64,000 nt of DNA from contig JAGBJJ010000011.1 of the NCBI GenBank assembly GCA_017934525.1, positions 46,449 to 110,448 on the forward strand, read 5' to 3'. The notes beneath the pieces are model-generated. The model saw only the letters and a program-made list of their open reading frames with translations. It did not search any database and was not told where the DNA came from. The number at the start of each line of letters is the position of its first letter. Position 1 is the first letter of the stretch. A program made the translations under genes and the position numbers. Of the stretch, positions 10,601 through 18,160 are shown piece after piece. This DNA comes from Prevotella sp. (GTDB lineage: Bacteria; Bacteroidota; Bacteroidia; Bacteroidales; Bacteroidaceae).

Positions 10601-10694
10601 CCGACAGGTGAACTGGAAGCCACAGGGCGTCACGTCGGCCCAGGCTGGCTTTGTACGCGAGGTTGCCCACCAAGCCGTCAGCACGGTCAACTAA
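7623..10694 (+). CDS. GH3 beta-glucosidase fused to a C-terminal SGNH (DUF4886-like) hydrolase
   Basis: A 1023-residue exported enzyme that probably releases glucose from oligosaccharides. After a signal peptide (1-20) comes a GH3 barrel (about 36-365) with nucleophile Asp293 in GFVVTDYTG, a second GH3 domain (about 395-605) with probable acid/base Glu518 in SGECSAR, and a fibronectin-III-like domain (about 665-770). GH3 enzymes of this layout usually end here, at roughly 750-770 residues. An extra domain of about 245 residues follows (779-1023). It carries a GDSL-type block I, ILAIGNSFSED with Ser787, and a block V, CRDGFHLN with Asp967 and His970, resembling DUF4886/SGNH hydrolases. I infer an esterase that strips acyl or other substituents while GH3 removes glucose. 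It sits 58 bp after the GH144-like gene. No frameshift separates the two halves. Confidence 0.88.
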   Translation: MKRIFIMALALVAVMTSAGATKAKRTKQQSRPAVEMNVFIDELMSRMTLEEKIGQLNLPVTGGIVTGQAKSSDVAALIRQGRVGGLFNLKGVANIRDVQRIAVEESRLGIPLIFGMDVIHGYETVFPIPLALSCTWDMEAVERSARIAALEATADGISWTFSPMVDICHDARWGRISEGSGEDSYLGSRIAEAMVRGYQQQDLSDSRSMMACVKHFALYGAPEAGREYNTVDMSRWRMYNEYFPPYKAAFDAGAGSAMASFNIVDGIPATGNRWLQTEVLRHQWGFEGFVVTDYTGIAEMTPHGMGDLKAASALALKAGIDMDMVSGGFSGTLTQSLSDGTVSQADIDTACRRILEAKFKLGLFDDPYRYCDLKRPARDIYNAANRAEARRIATESFVLLKNESQLLPLQRNRRVALIGPLADTRANMPGTWSVAAASEKYRTLREAMTDAVGKQNLRYAKGCNLMYDAKAEADATMFGREMRDNRPSEEMLQEALQAAQWSDVIVFAGGESSEMSGECSARVGIDMPDAQRDLLEALLLTGKPIVLLNFSGRPMILNWETEHLPAILEVWFGGSETADAICDVVFGDVSPSGKLTTSFPRHVGQLPMSYSYYNTGRPLQGSDFEKFRSCYMDVPNTPLYPFGYGLSYTTFSYGQLHLSQPTMTEVDTLRATVTVTNTGNREGTEVVQLYVRDVVGSTVRPMKELKGFERITLRPGESREVSFAVTVDLLRYYRPAQGPTPDGSGMEFVAEPGEFQLMVGTDSEHLQTAAFTLTGPQRRSILAIGNSFSEDAVEQYLWEIAREKGYDLTIGNLYIGGCSLERHAMNVRHNTADYAYRKVVNGRKTDQPHYTIHGALADGPWDYVTFQQASHYSGQPQTYEPWLTELIDSVRHHTDARLLWHATWAYAQDSDHGGFANYDRSQQQMYDAINQTVASTVVPHGFSGIIPVGRAIQLARQTPLGDTLCRDGFHLNLLYGRYCAALVWAEKLLGLDARQVNWKPQGVTSAQAGFVREVAHQAVSTVN

Positions 10695-10716
10695 CTTCAC
10701 TTTCAAACGAAGGAGC

Positions 10717-13563
10717 ATGCACCCCATCAGGCATATCACGGCATTTATCACCCTGCTCCTGCTGGTCCTCGGCGGCCGGCAGCAGGTGTGGGCTGCATCG
10801 TTCCGCCCACTTTTATTCAATTACACCACCGCCGACTATGGTTCTGATGCCAGTCTGCAGAACTGGGACATCACGCAAGATGCCGACGGGGTGATGTTTA
10901 TAGCCAACAACTCGTGTGTGCTGCGCTACGACGGTTTTAGCTGGCAGCACATCGACCCTACGGGGGCCGGTGCCACCATACGTTCCATCTGCAGCGCAGG
11001 CCGCCGCATCTACATCGGACTGCATGAGGAACTGGGGTTCCTTGAGCCCGATGCCTACGGCAACTATCACTATGAGCCCCTCATCAGCTCGAGCCTCAGC
11101 CACTCGGGGCTCACGCTGAAACGCGACGACGAGGTGTGGAACATCTGCCGGCTGCAGTCTGGCGAGATGGTCTTCCAGACTTTCTCGGCCGTCTATGTCT
11201 TCGACGGCACTACCATCCGGCAGGTAAACCATGGCGCCAGTTTTCCCCTTTTTGTTTTCTCGCTCGGCGACGACCTCTACATACAGGCCGCCGGTGGCGA
11301 CTTGCTGCGTGCCGGCAAAGGCCAGACCGTGAGTGTGGCAAGCCGCAGTGCACTGGCTGCCGACGACGTGATGGGCATCAGCCGCACACCCGACGGCCGG
11401 CTGCTGGCCGTCACCACCCGCCATGGCATCTTCTCGCTCGACGGTCATGGTCAGGCAGTCAGCGTAGCCACCGAGGCCGATGCCCTGCTCACGAGCGGCA
11501 TAGTGAACCGTGTCTGCACCACCCGTCAGGGCCTTCTCGTCGTAGGTACCATCCGCGAGGGAGTGGTCTGCATCGGCAATGACGGTCGGCTGTTGTGGCA
11601 TTACGACACCGCAAGCGGACTGAACAACGACTGTGTGCTGCGCCTGCTTACCGATGCCGACGACAATGTGTGGGTGTGCATGGACAATGGCGTGGCTCTC
11701 GTGGCCAATGGCAGCCCCTACACCTGCCTGACCTCCAAGGCCGATGCCATCGGAATGGTTTATGGCCTCAACATCAGCGACAACAATCTCTACATTGCTA
11801 CCAACCAAGGCGTCTATCGCACCACATTAGACTGCGACGCCCCCATGACGATGATGAGCGGCACCGAGGGCCAGAACTGGCACCTCACACTCATCGGCAG
11901 CACCCTCTTCGCCGGCAACAATGTCACAACGCTGATGATGAACGGCGGGCACTTCGCCCCCCTCGGCGGCAATGAGAGCAGCACCTGCATGCGGTTGGGC
12001 ACCGACGCGCAGGGCCAACCCTTCATCATCGAGTCAACCTACGCCCGCCTCCACGTCTATCGTCAGCGCGACGGCCAGTGGCAGGGCCCCGATATGGTGG
12101 AGGGGTTCCGCCATCCTCTGCGCCAGATAGCTACCGATGCCGACGGCACCCTCTGGGGAGCCGACATGAACCGCGGCGTCTATCACATCCGCCTGAGCCG
12201 CGACCTGCACAGCGTGGAGTATGCCGACTACTACGGCAGCATCGACTCGCTCAGTGCGCGCTGCTTCGTCACCCGTCTGGAAGACCGTGTGGTGTTCAAC
12301 AACGGTCGGCGGCTCTACGTGTGGCAAGCAGACAAAAAAGCCTTCGAACCGTTTGACGACCTCAACCGCCTGCTGCCCGACGCCTCCGACGTCATCAACA
12401 TTGTTTCCTCCACCGACGGTCGGCAGTGGGTGTGTGGCAAGAAAGGCTACACACTGCTCGAGAAGGAGGCTGACCGCCAGTGGCACATTGTACGCCGCAT
12501 CCCGACGTCGCTCTTCGGGCTGCAGGGCAACGATGTCGGCGCCACGGTCTTCGAATATGGCGATTGCGCCTATTTCAACCTGTCAGACGCCATTGTATGT
12601 TTCAACCCCACGTCAGCCCGGCTGCCGCGCCGCCAGCCCGCACTGCGGCTCCACAAGGCCACTTTCACCGACCTACAGGGCAGCCATCGCGAGCTGAGCA
12701 CCGCCGCCCTCAGCGCCGGCCACACAGAAGTAGACGGCAACCTGACGCTGCAGTACTCCTATCCACTCTATCTGTCTGACGCCGTGGAGTTCCGCTTCAC
12801 CGTGAGCGGACCCGAGGTATTCACCGTCAGCAGTCGCGAGCCCGTGCTCCATCTGCCCAACCTGCATGCCGGCGGCGCCTACGAGGTAACCACCGAGGTT
12901 GTAGACAGCGAAGGCAACGTCGTGGCCTCTGACACCGTCAGCTTCACCATGCCCCGCCCGTGGTATCTGCGCTGGTGGGCATTGCTCGCCTACATGATGC
13001 TCATCGTCCTCTGCAGTCTCGGCCTGGCCCGATACTTCTCGCGTCGCCAGCTGGCCCGCCAGCACCTGAAGATGCTCCAGCAGGAGCGCATCATAGCCGA
13101 ACAGCAAAAGCAGCTGCTCGAGGCTGAGCTGCAGGTGAAGTCGAAGAATCTGGCCGCCATCTCACTCGAGGCCATGGTGAAGCACAATGTCATCAACAGC
13201 ATCTCTGAGAGCATACGCCAGCAGCAGAAGCAGGGCCTTGTGCCCAAGAACTACCTGAAGGCCGAGCTGGCCCGCATCCGCCAGACGGCAGGCGACGATG
13301 CGTCGTGGAATCTGTTCATGCAGAACTTCGACCTCATCCACGAGCACTTCTTCCGCAACCTGAAACAGCGCTATCCACAACTGACAATGGGCGACCTGAA
13401 ACTCTGCGGTCTGCTGCGTCTGAACCTGAGCACGAAGGAGATAGCCAGCTACACCCATCTCTCCATCCGTGGCGTAGAGAGCGCCCGACTGAGACTGAGG
13501 CGCAAGCTCGGTCTCACGGGCGACCAAAGCCTGGTCGAGTTTCTCGTCATGTTTACACAATGA
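10717..13563 (+). CDS. SusR-like membrane regulator: beta-propeller sensor, Y_Y_Y domain, TM, LuxR-type HTH
   Basis: Senses a ligand in the periplasm and controls transcription through a cytoplasmic HTH, with no kinase step. I chose the ATG at 10717 (948 residues): it opens a good signal peptide (HPIRHITAFITLLLLVLGG), has AGGAG just upstream, and avoids overlapping the GH3 stop; an in-frame start at 10651 would overlap. Residues about 30-670 hold two-component-regulator-propeller repeats, 680-745 a Y_Y_Y domain, 752-774 a TM helix, then a coiled coil (about 776-835) and a LuxR-like HTH (889-937, NLSTKEIASYTHLSIRGVESARLRLRRKL). There is no H-box, ATPase or receiver domain, so this is not a hybrid two-component system. 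Its C-terminal module resembles that of the regulator at 60800-62461. It is probably the dedicated regulator of the upstream locus. Confidence 0.88.
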   Translation: MHPIRHITAFITLLLLVLGGRQQVWAASFRPLLFNYTTADYGSDASLQNWDITQDADGVMFIANNSCVLRYDGFSWQHIDPTGAGATIRSICSAGRRIYIGLHEELGFLEPDAYGNYHYEPLISSSLSHSGLTLKRDDEVWNICRLQSGEMVFQTFSAVYVFDGTTIRQVNHGASFPLFVFSLGDDLYIQAAGGDLLRAGKGQTVSVASRSALAADDVMGISRTPDGRLLAVTTRHGIFSLDGHGQAVSVATEADALLTSGIVNRVCTTRQGLLVVGTIREGVVCIGNDGRLLWHYDTASGLNNDCVLRLLTDADDNVWVCMDNGVALVANGSPYTCLTSKADAIGMVYGLNISDNNLYIATNQGVYRTTLDCDAPMTMMSGTEGQNWHLTLIGSTLFAGNNVTTLMMNGGHFAPLGGNESSTCMRLGTDAQGQPFIIESTYARLHVYRQRDGQWQGPDMVEGFRHPLRQIATDADGTLWGADMNRGVYHIRLSRDLHSVEYADYYGSIDSLSARCFVTRLEDRVVFNNGRRLYVWQADKKAFEPFDDLNRLLPDASDVINIVSSTDGRQWVCGKKGYTLLEKEADRQWHIVRRIPTSLFGLQGNDVGATVFEYGDCAYFNLSDAIVCFNPTSARLPRRQPALRLHKATFTDLQGSHRELSTAALSAGHTEVDGNLTLQYSYPLYLSDAVEFRFTVSGPEVFTVSSREPVLHLPNLHAGGAYEVTTEVVDSEGNVVASDTVSFTMPRPWYLRWWALLAYMMLIVLCSLGLARYFSRRQLARQHLKMLQQERIIAEQQKQLLEAELQVKSKNLAAISLEAMVKHNVINSISESIRQQQKQGLVPKNYLKAELARIRQTAGDDASWNLFMQNFDLIHEHFFRNLKQRYPQLTMGDLKLCGLLRLNLSTKEIASYTHLSIRGVESARLRLRRKLGLTGDQSLVEFLVMFTQ

Positions 13564-13569
13564 GACCGG

Positions 13570-13591
13570 GCGCCCTCTTCAGGGAAGGAGG
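13570..13591. repeat. GC-rich element similar to one embedded in mfd
   Basis: This 22-bp stretch directly after the regulator gene matches 23183-23204 inside mfd at 17 of 22 positions in the same orientation (CCCTC-AAGGAGG skeleton). Two copies suggest a small dispersed repeat, but a genome-wide count is needed; chance similarity of GC-rich sequence is possible. Confidence 0.35.
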
Positions 13592-13647
13592 GACTTCCTG
13601 CTTTCCTTGTAACCTTTTTGCATTCTAATTGCGGCACTCTCAAAATG

Positions 13648-13710
13648 AATTCTGGCCAAAATCAATTTAATTTTGGCTGAAATTTCAAAAATTCCGGCCA
13701 AAATTCATTT
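13648..13710. repeat. Intergenic REP-like element with two ATTC(C/T)GGCCAAAAT copies
   Basis: Two 21-bp direct copies (13648-13668 and 13690-13710) agree at 18 positions. The first also forms an 8-bp stem with 670-677 (GCCAAAAT/ATTTTGGC, loop of 7), which may terminate the regulator transcript. The second contains ATTCCGGCCAAAATT, repeated exactly in the hairpin at 29295-29341. These repeats lie in the 316-bp gap between the regulator and the beta-helix gene; the rest of the gap holds a promoter at 13817 and nothing else I recognise. Confidence 0.5.
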
Positions 13711-13816
13711 CGCATATATGGGCATCAGAACCACAATATAGCACTATTCACCCAAAATCATATGCAAAAACATGTTAATTCTACGAAATTCCATCATGTT
13801 AGTCAATATTTATCAC

Positions 13817-13824
13817 TATCTTTG
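13817..13824 (+). promoter_or_regulatory. Probable -7 element for the beta-helix gene
   Basis: TATCTTTG fits the Bacteroidota -7 consensus TAnnTTTG. No clean TTTG is seen 19-21 bp upstream. The leader to the chosen start at 13880 would be about 50 nt. It also argues against an upstream in-frame start at 13772, which would lie before the promoter. Confidence 0.5.
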
Positions 13825-13879
13825 TGCTCAAAAAACAAATAGAATGGCTGATTACTACTGCAAAAAAGACCTCAATAAC

Positions 13880-15568
13880 ATGAAGAATGCCCTTCTGTCC
13901 CTGCTTGTCGTTCTACTAATGTCGGCTGTGGCCGATGCCTCGGCCGCGGTGCGCTACGTGAAAGTCGGTGCCACGGGCGACGGCTCGTCGTGGCTTCAGG
14001 CTTCAGGTTCCATTCAAGACATGATTGACGCCAGTCAGGCTGGCGACGAAGTGTGGATAGCTGCCGGCACCTATAAGCCCGAGCGCCTGCTGAAGAGCAA
14101 CAAAGACCGCTCCTATGCCTTCGTGCTGAAAGACGGCGTAGCCCTCTATGGCGGTTTTGCGGGCCATGAGACATCGCTCAGCAATCGCGCCCGCGGCGAG
14201 CGTCCCTGGGAGTTTCAGTCTGAGACGGTGCTGAGTGCCGAAAACGGTGAGCCCGATGTGTGGGAACGGCATCTGGCCGAAGGATCATCCTACCGCTACA
14301 CGTGGTTGGCCGATGGCGACAACCTGGAGGTGGTAGGTACGAGCGACAACTACAACCACGTGCTCTATGCCGACGGTGTGCTGGCGCAGCCCACCGTTGT
14401 CAGCGGACTGACCCTGCGCGGCGCCTGTGCCAACGTCTGGAACGTGAAAGCTGCCGGCGGTGCACTCTATGCTGCTGGTAACGTGCAGCTCAGCGAATGT
14501 CAGATACTGGAGAACTCAGCCTATTTCACAGCCCAGTCCACCACCGGCGCCTCTGACACCTATGGCGGAGCCGTCTGTTTGCAAGGCACTGAGGGGGCCG
14601 CCATCACCGATTGCTACTTTGCACGTAACTACTGTCACAGCAAGTGGGGCAACAGCTGGGGCGGTGCCGTCTATGCAAAGAACACGCTGATAGCCCGCTG
14701 CGAGTTTACCGACTGCGTGTCGCTCGACAATGGCGGTGCCGTGGTACTCGTGGGCGGCACGCTCGAAGACTGCCTGTTCACCGACTGCTACGCCGCTACC
14801 GGCGGTGCCGTGCTCAACGCCGGCACAGCCACAGGCAACACTGTATACGACTGTCGCGCACTCCTCGGCGGCGGCATCTACAACCAAGGCACGGCCAGCT
14901 ATAACCTTGTGGCCGGATGCTACGCCGACGCCATTGAGTTTGGCGCCGAACTGGGCGGACAAGGCGGCGGCATATACAATGCCGGCGGCGACATTGTGGG
15001 TTCGGTGGTATACAACAACAAGGCCTTTGCCGGCGGCGGTATATTTATCAGCGGCGGAAGGGTTGTCAACTCTACCATACAGCACAACGCCTTGCGGCAG
15101 GACAGCGAAAAGGCCAACGCTGCAGCAGCAGAGAAGATAGATTTGGCGGCAGCGCTCTGCAACAGCATTGCCAATCCTGATGCCGACGCAAGCAACTTCG
15201 TCAGCCCCACCCACTTCAAAGGTCTTCCCTCTAACGACGACGAGCGTCAGTCGCTGCGTCAGGCCTCATGGGCACTGGCCGACGGCTCTGAGTTCATTGA
15301 TGCCGGCACGCTGACCGACGGTATCAGCGAGACTGCCGACATAGCCGGCAACACCCGCATCGCAGGTTCTGCCATCGATGTGGGAGCTTATGAGCATGCT
15401 GCCCAGGGAGCCGCGGTGGAGACGATTGGCAGCGACAAAGGTGCCCACACCACCTGGTTCACCCTCGGCGCACAAGAGTTGAACCGCCGCCCCACGTCGG
15501 GCGTCGCCATAGAGGCCGTCACCGATGCTCAAGGGCATAGAAAGACGCGTAAAGTAATGAACAGATAA
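13880..15568 (+). CDS. Exported right-handed beta-helix protein, function unknown
   Basis: A 562-residue secreted or surface protein. The ATG at 13880 opens a clear signal peptide (KNALLSLLVVLLMSAVADASA); upstream in-frame starts lack one. Right after it comes RYVKVGATGDGSSWLQASGSIQDMID, typical of the N-terminus of parallel beta-helix proteins of the polymorphic-outer-membrane or pectate-lyase-like fold. The middle (about 165-400) has repeated GGAV/GGGIYN turns (GGALYAAG, GGAVVLVGG, GGAVLNAG, GGGIYNQG, GGGIYNAGG, GGGIFISGG), about one per coil. It then ends in an AIDVGAYE motif like the choice-of-anchor Q tail. The last 25 residues (DAQGHRKTRKVMNR) look like a reduced form of the tail seen in neighbouring exported proteins. 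I see no lyase catalytic motif, so enzyme activity is not claimed. The next gene begins 44 bp downstream and may share the transcript. Confidence 0.8.
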   Translation: MKNALLSLLVVLLMSAVADASAAVRYVKVGATGDGSSWLQASGSIQDMIDASQAGDEVWIAAGTYKPERLLKSNKDRSYAFVLKDGVALYGGFAGHETSLSNRARGERPWEFQSETVLSAENGEPDVWERHLAEGSSYRYTWLADGDNLEVVGTSDNYNHVLYADGVLAQPTVVSGLTLRGACANVWNVKAAGGALYAAGNVQLSECQILENSAYFTAQSTTGASDTYGGAVCLQGTEGAAITDCYFARNYCHSKWGNSWGGAVYAKNTLIARCEFTDCVSLDNGGAVVLVGGTLEDCLFTDCYAATGGAVLNAGTATGNTVYDCRALLGGGIYNQGTASYNLVAGCYADAIEFGAELGGQGGGIYNAGGDIVGSVVYNNKAFAGGGIFISGGRVVNSTIQHNALRQDSEKANAAAAEKIDLAAALCNSIANPDADASNFVSPTHFKGLPSNDDERQSLRQASWALADGSEFIDAGTLTDGISETADIAGNTRIAGSAIDVGAYEHAAQGAAVETIGSDKGAHTTWFTLGAQELNRRPTSGVAIEAVTDAQGHRKTRKVMNR

Positions 15569-15612
15569 AGCGACAATACCATTTTTATTTACTACCAAAA
15601 ACATTAACCATT

Positions 15613-17826
15613 ATGAGAAAAACTGTACTTATGTTCCTACTGACCTTGGTGGCCATCGGCATCAAGGCAGCTGACAACCTCGACGAGCTGGCCGTGCTGC
15701 CCGAAGGCACCCAGACCGAGGAGTGGCAAATGACGGGCACCAGCGGCTCGGGCGATGTGTCGCAGACAGTCAACGTGGCTTTCGTCGGCGACGAGGTCTA
15801 TGTCCAGGGCATCCTGGGCAACTGGGCTCCCACCAGTTGGATAAAGGGCACAAAGGATGGCTCTACGGTGACTTTCCCTGCCGGACGTCTGATGATTGAT
15901 GCCGGAGGCTATAAGGCTTACCTCGTAGGCACCGACGAGACCCTCAGCAACGTGGAGGACATCGTCTTCACCTATGCTGAGACAACCGCCGAAGTGTCGA
16001 TGACGCAACAGACCGACATCATTTCAATGGGCGGCAGCCAGACGGAAGTGGGCTATCCCTACTACTATCTGAAAAACGTGAAACTCTCAAAGGAGAACAC
16101 CGGTGCTGCCAGCGAGTATACTTACACTGTGGCTCCCGAGGAGGGTAAGGTGGAGTCGCTCGGCGTTATCATCATGACGTTTGATGACGTTCTGGTGAAG
16201 AAAAACACGGCGATGGACACCTACATCAGCGTGACCAGCGACAAAGGCTACGAGGCACAGAAGTTCCTCACCGTGCTGGGCGACAAGAAGCGCGTGGCCA
16301 TCAACATGAAGGAGAACGGCAACGACATCACTGCTGCCGGCAACTATACCCTCACCATCCCCGCCGGACTGCTGCTGAAGGATGAGGACGGCACCGAGCT
16401 GCCTGAAATCACCTTGCACTACACCATCGGCGACGACCAGCAGGGCGACGACGATGAGGACCTGACCACCAACGTCGTGACGCCTCCAGCTGGCCTGGCC
16501 TACGAGGACTACACCTTCACGGCTACCTACTACAACAACAACGGCACCAGCAGCATCAAGCGCACGGCGAAGATTGGCTTCGACGGCGATAATGTATACA
16601 TCAGCGGCATCAGCTACTTCCTTGAGGACTACTCGTGGCTGAAGGGCAAGTTAAATGCCGACAAGACGGCCATCACCCTGAAGTCGCCGCAGTACTATGG
16701 CGAGATTCAGGAGGGCTACAAAGCCTACTTCATTGCCAACGTCTACGTGAGCGACGACAACGACACCTATCCCACCACCATCGAGCTGCCCTACGACGCT
16801 GAGACGGGTGAGATAACCGTGCCCGCCACACACTACTGGCTCGAGGGCTCAGCGCCCGTCAACGAATGGAAGTGCTATGGATACTATACCAACATCAATC
16901 TGACGAAGGGCGCCGTGAAACCCATCGAACTGCCTGAGGACCTGGTGGCCGAGAACTACATCATGATTTCGAAAGACTACTATGACCAAGATGCCAGCCG
17001 CCCTGCCCACGTGGCCATCAACGGTGATGAGGTATACATCAACGGCTTCTGCCGCTATCTGCCCGATGCATGGATCAAGGGCACGATGACCGACGGTAAG
17101 GTGACCTTCGAGGGTGGCCAGTATCTGGGCACCTATGCCAACTACGACTTCTACTTCATGGACGAGGGCGCTACGTTCACCTACGATGCAGAGGCAGACA
17201 AGTTTGTGGCCGACGGCGACATATATACCTACTATGGCTCCAGCTATAGCGACTACTTCAAAAACCTCGTCATCACGAAGGTCATCGAGAAGGCCGGTAT
17301 GCCTGCCAATCCCTCTATCTCGCAGATATACAAGGGCCAGTATGGCGACATGGTCATCTTCAACGTGCCTCTGGTCGACGTCGACGGCAACCCGCTCGTG
17401 GCCGACAAGCTGTCATTCCAGTTCTTCACCGACGTGGAGGGCACCGTCAGCCCGCTCACCTTCAAGACTGCTGAATACAGCAAGCTGACTGAGGATATGA
17501 GCATCATCCCCTACGGCTTCACGGAAGACTACGACTTCTACGACGGGCAGATCTATCTGAACATGGACTACTCCGACTGGAACCGCATCGGCATCAAGTC
17601 AATCTACGAGGGGGGCGGCGAGACGAACGAGACTGAGATTCAGTGGCTCGTCATCAAGGAGTACACCACCGGCATCGAGGCTTTGGACAACGCACAGAGC
17701 ACAACAGACGGCGAACTCTTCGACCTGCAGGGCCGCCGCGCCGTCAAGAGTGCCAAGGGCCTGCTCATCAAGCAGACACGCCAGGCCGACGGCACCGTGA
17801 AGGCTGCCAAGATGGTGGTCAAATAA
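15613..17826 (+). CDS. Exported three-repeat protein with C-terminal sorting-like tail, unknown function
   Basis: A 737-residue protein with a signal peptide (1-19, ending IKA). I do not recognise a named family for the body. It contains three copies of a module of about 70-80 residues built around GDxVYxxG...W(I/L)KG followed by a beta-rich stretch: near residues 35-110 (VGDEVYVQG, SWIKGT), 305-385 (DGDNVYISG, SWLKGK) and 445-515 (NGDEVYING, AWIKGT). Between copies 1 and 2 lies an Ig-like stretch and an Asp-rich linker (GDDQQGDDDED). The end, LFDLQGRRAVKSAKGLLIKQ then KMVVK, resembles the C-terminal domain used for type IX export in Prevotella-type bacteria. Probably surface-exposed or secreted; the repeats could be carbohydrate- or protein-binding. 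A terminator follows at 17861. Confidence 0.75.
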   Translation: MRKTVLMFLLTLVAIGIKAADNLDELAVLPEGTQTEEWQMTGTSGSGDVSQTVNVAFVGDEVYVQGILGNWAPTSWIKGTKDGSTVTFPAGRLMIDAGGYKAYLVGTDETLSNVEDIVFTYAETTAEVSMTQQTDIISMGGSQTEVGYPYYYLKNVKLSKENTGAASEYTYTVAPEEGKVESLGVIIMTFDDVLVKKNTAMDTYISVTSDKGYEAQKFLTVLGDKKRVAINMKENGNDITAAGNYTLTIPAGLLLKDEDGTELPEITLHYTIGDDQQGDDDEDLTTNVVTPPAGLAYEDYTFTATYYNNNGTSSIKRTAKIGFDGDNVYISGISYFLEDYSWLKGKLNADKTAITLKSPQYYGEIQEGYKAYFIANVYVSDDNDTYPTTIELPYDAETGEITVPATHYWLEGSAPVNEWKCYGYYTNINLTKGAVKPIELPEDLVAENYIMISKDYYDQDASRPAHVAINGDEVYINGFCRYLPDAWIKGTMTDGKVTFEGGQYLGTYANYDFYFMDEGATFTYDAEADKFVADGDIYTYYGSSYSDYFKNLVITKVIEKAGMPANPSISQIYKGQYGDMVIFNVPLVDVDGNPLVADKLSFQFFTDVEGTVSPLTFKTAEYSKLTEDMSIIPYGFTEDYDFYDGQIYLNMDYSDWNRIGIKSIYEGGGETNETEIQWLVIKEYTTGIEALDNAQSTTDGELFDLQGRRAVKSAKGLLIKQTRQADGTVKAAKMVVK

Positions 17827-17860
17827 AACCAGGGCATCTGCTGCCCCGAAGCCAGCAAGG

Positions 17861-17909
17861 AAGCCGGCAGGCTCTCTGCAATGCAGGGAACCTTGCCGGC
17901 TTTCTCTTT
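17861..17909 (+). terminator. Rho-independent terminator after the three-repeat protein gene
   Basis: AAGCCGGCA at 17861-17869 pairs with TGCCGGCTT ending at 17902, with further imperfect pairing inside (CTGCA/TGCAG) and a T-rich tail. It lies 35 bp after the stop. The rest of the 334-bp gap up to iorA holds a short hairpin (18061-18066 with 18079-18084) and the iorA promoter. Confidence 0.7.
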
Positions 17910-18091
17910 GTCGCACTGACAATCCATGGCGTCAAGAAACTCCACACGGTCGCCACCCGACTTTTCCGCACAGCACCAGTCGCGCTTCCCCGTAAGTCGC
18001 CCCCACGACGAATAACCGTCTTCTCCTTGCACATGAGCATCATCATAGAATGCTTTCTTTGCCGTTTTAAATAAAAATAACGGCCTTACCC

Positions 18092-18123
18092 TTTGCCATT
18101 AGGAGAAAAAGTTGTAACTTTGC
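18092..18123 (+). promoter_or_regulatory. Promoter for iorAB
   Basis: TTTG (18092-18095), 19-bp spacer, TAACTTTGC (18115-18123): an excellent match to the Bacteroidota consensus. The leader is about 33 nt. Confidence 0.8.
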
Positions 18124-18160
18124 GCAAAAATTATTCAAACCCTAAACAATAAATCGTATT

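Noticed and set aside
10717-13563. Hybrid two-component system regulator
   Set aside because: It has the propeller and Y_Y_Y sensor of that class but no histidine kinase, ATPase or receiver domain between the TM and the HTH.
13880-15568. Pectate lyase
   Set aside because: Beta-helix repeats are clear, but I could not find a lyase catalytic Arg/Lys and calcium-site motif; only the fold is called.
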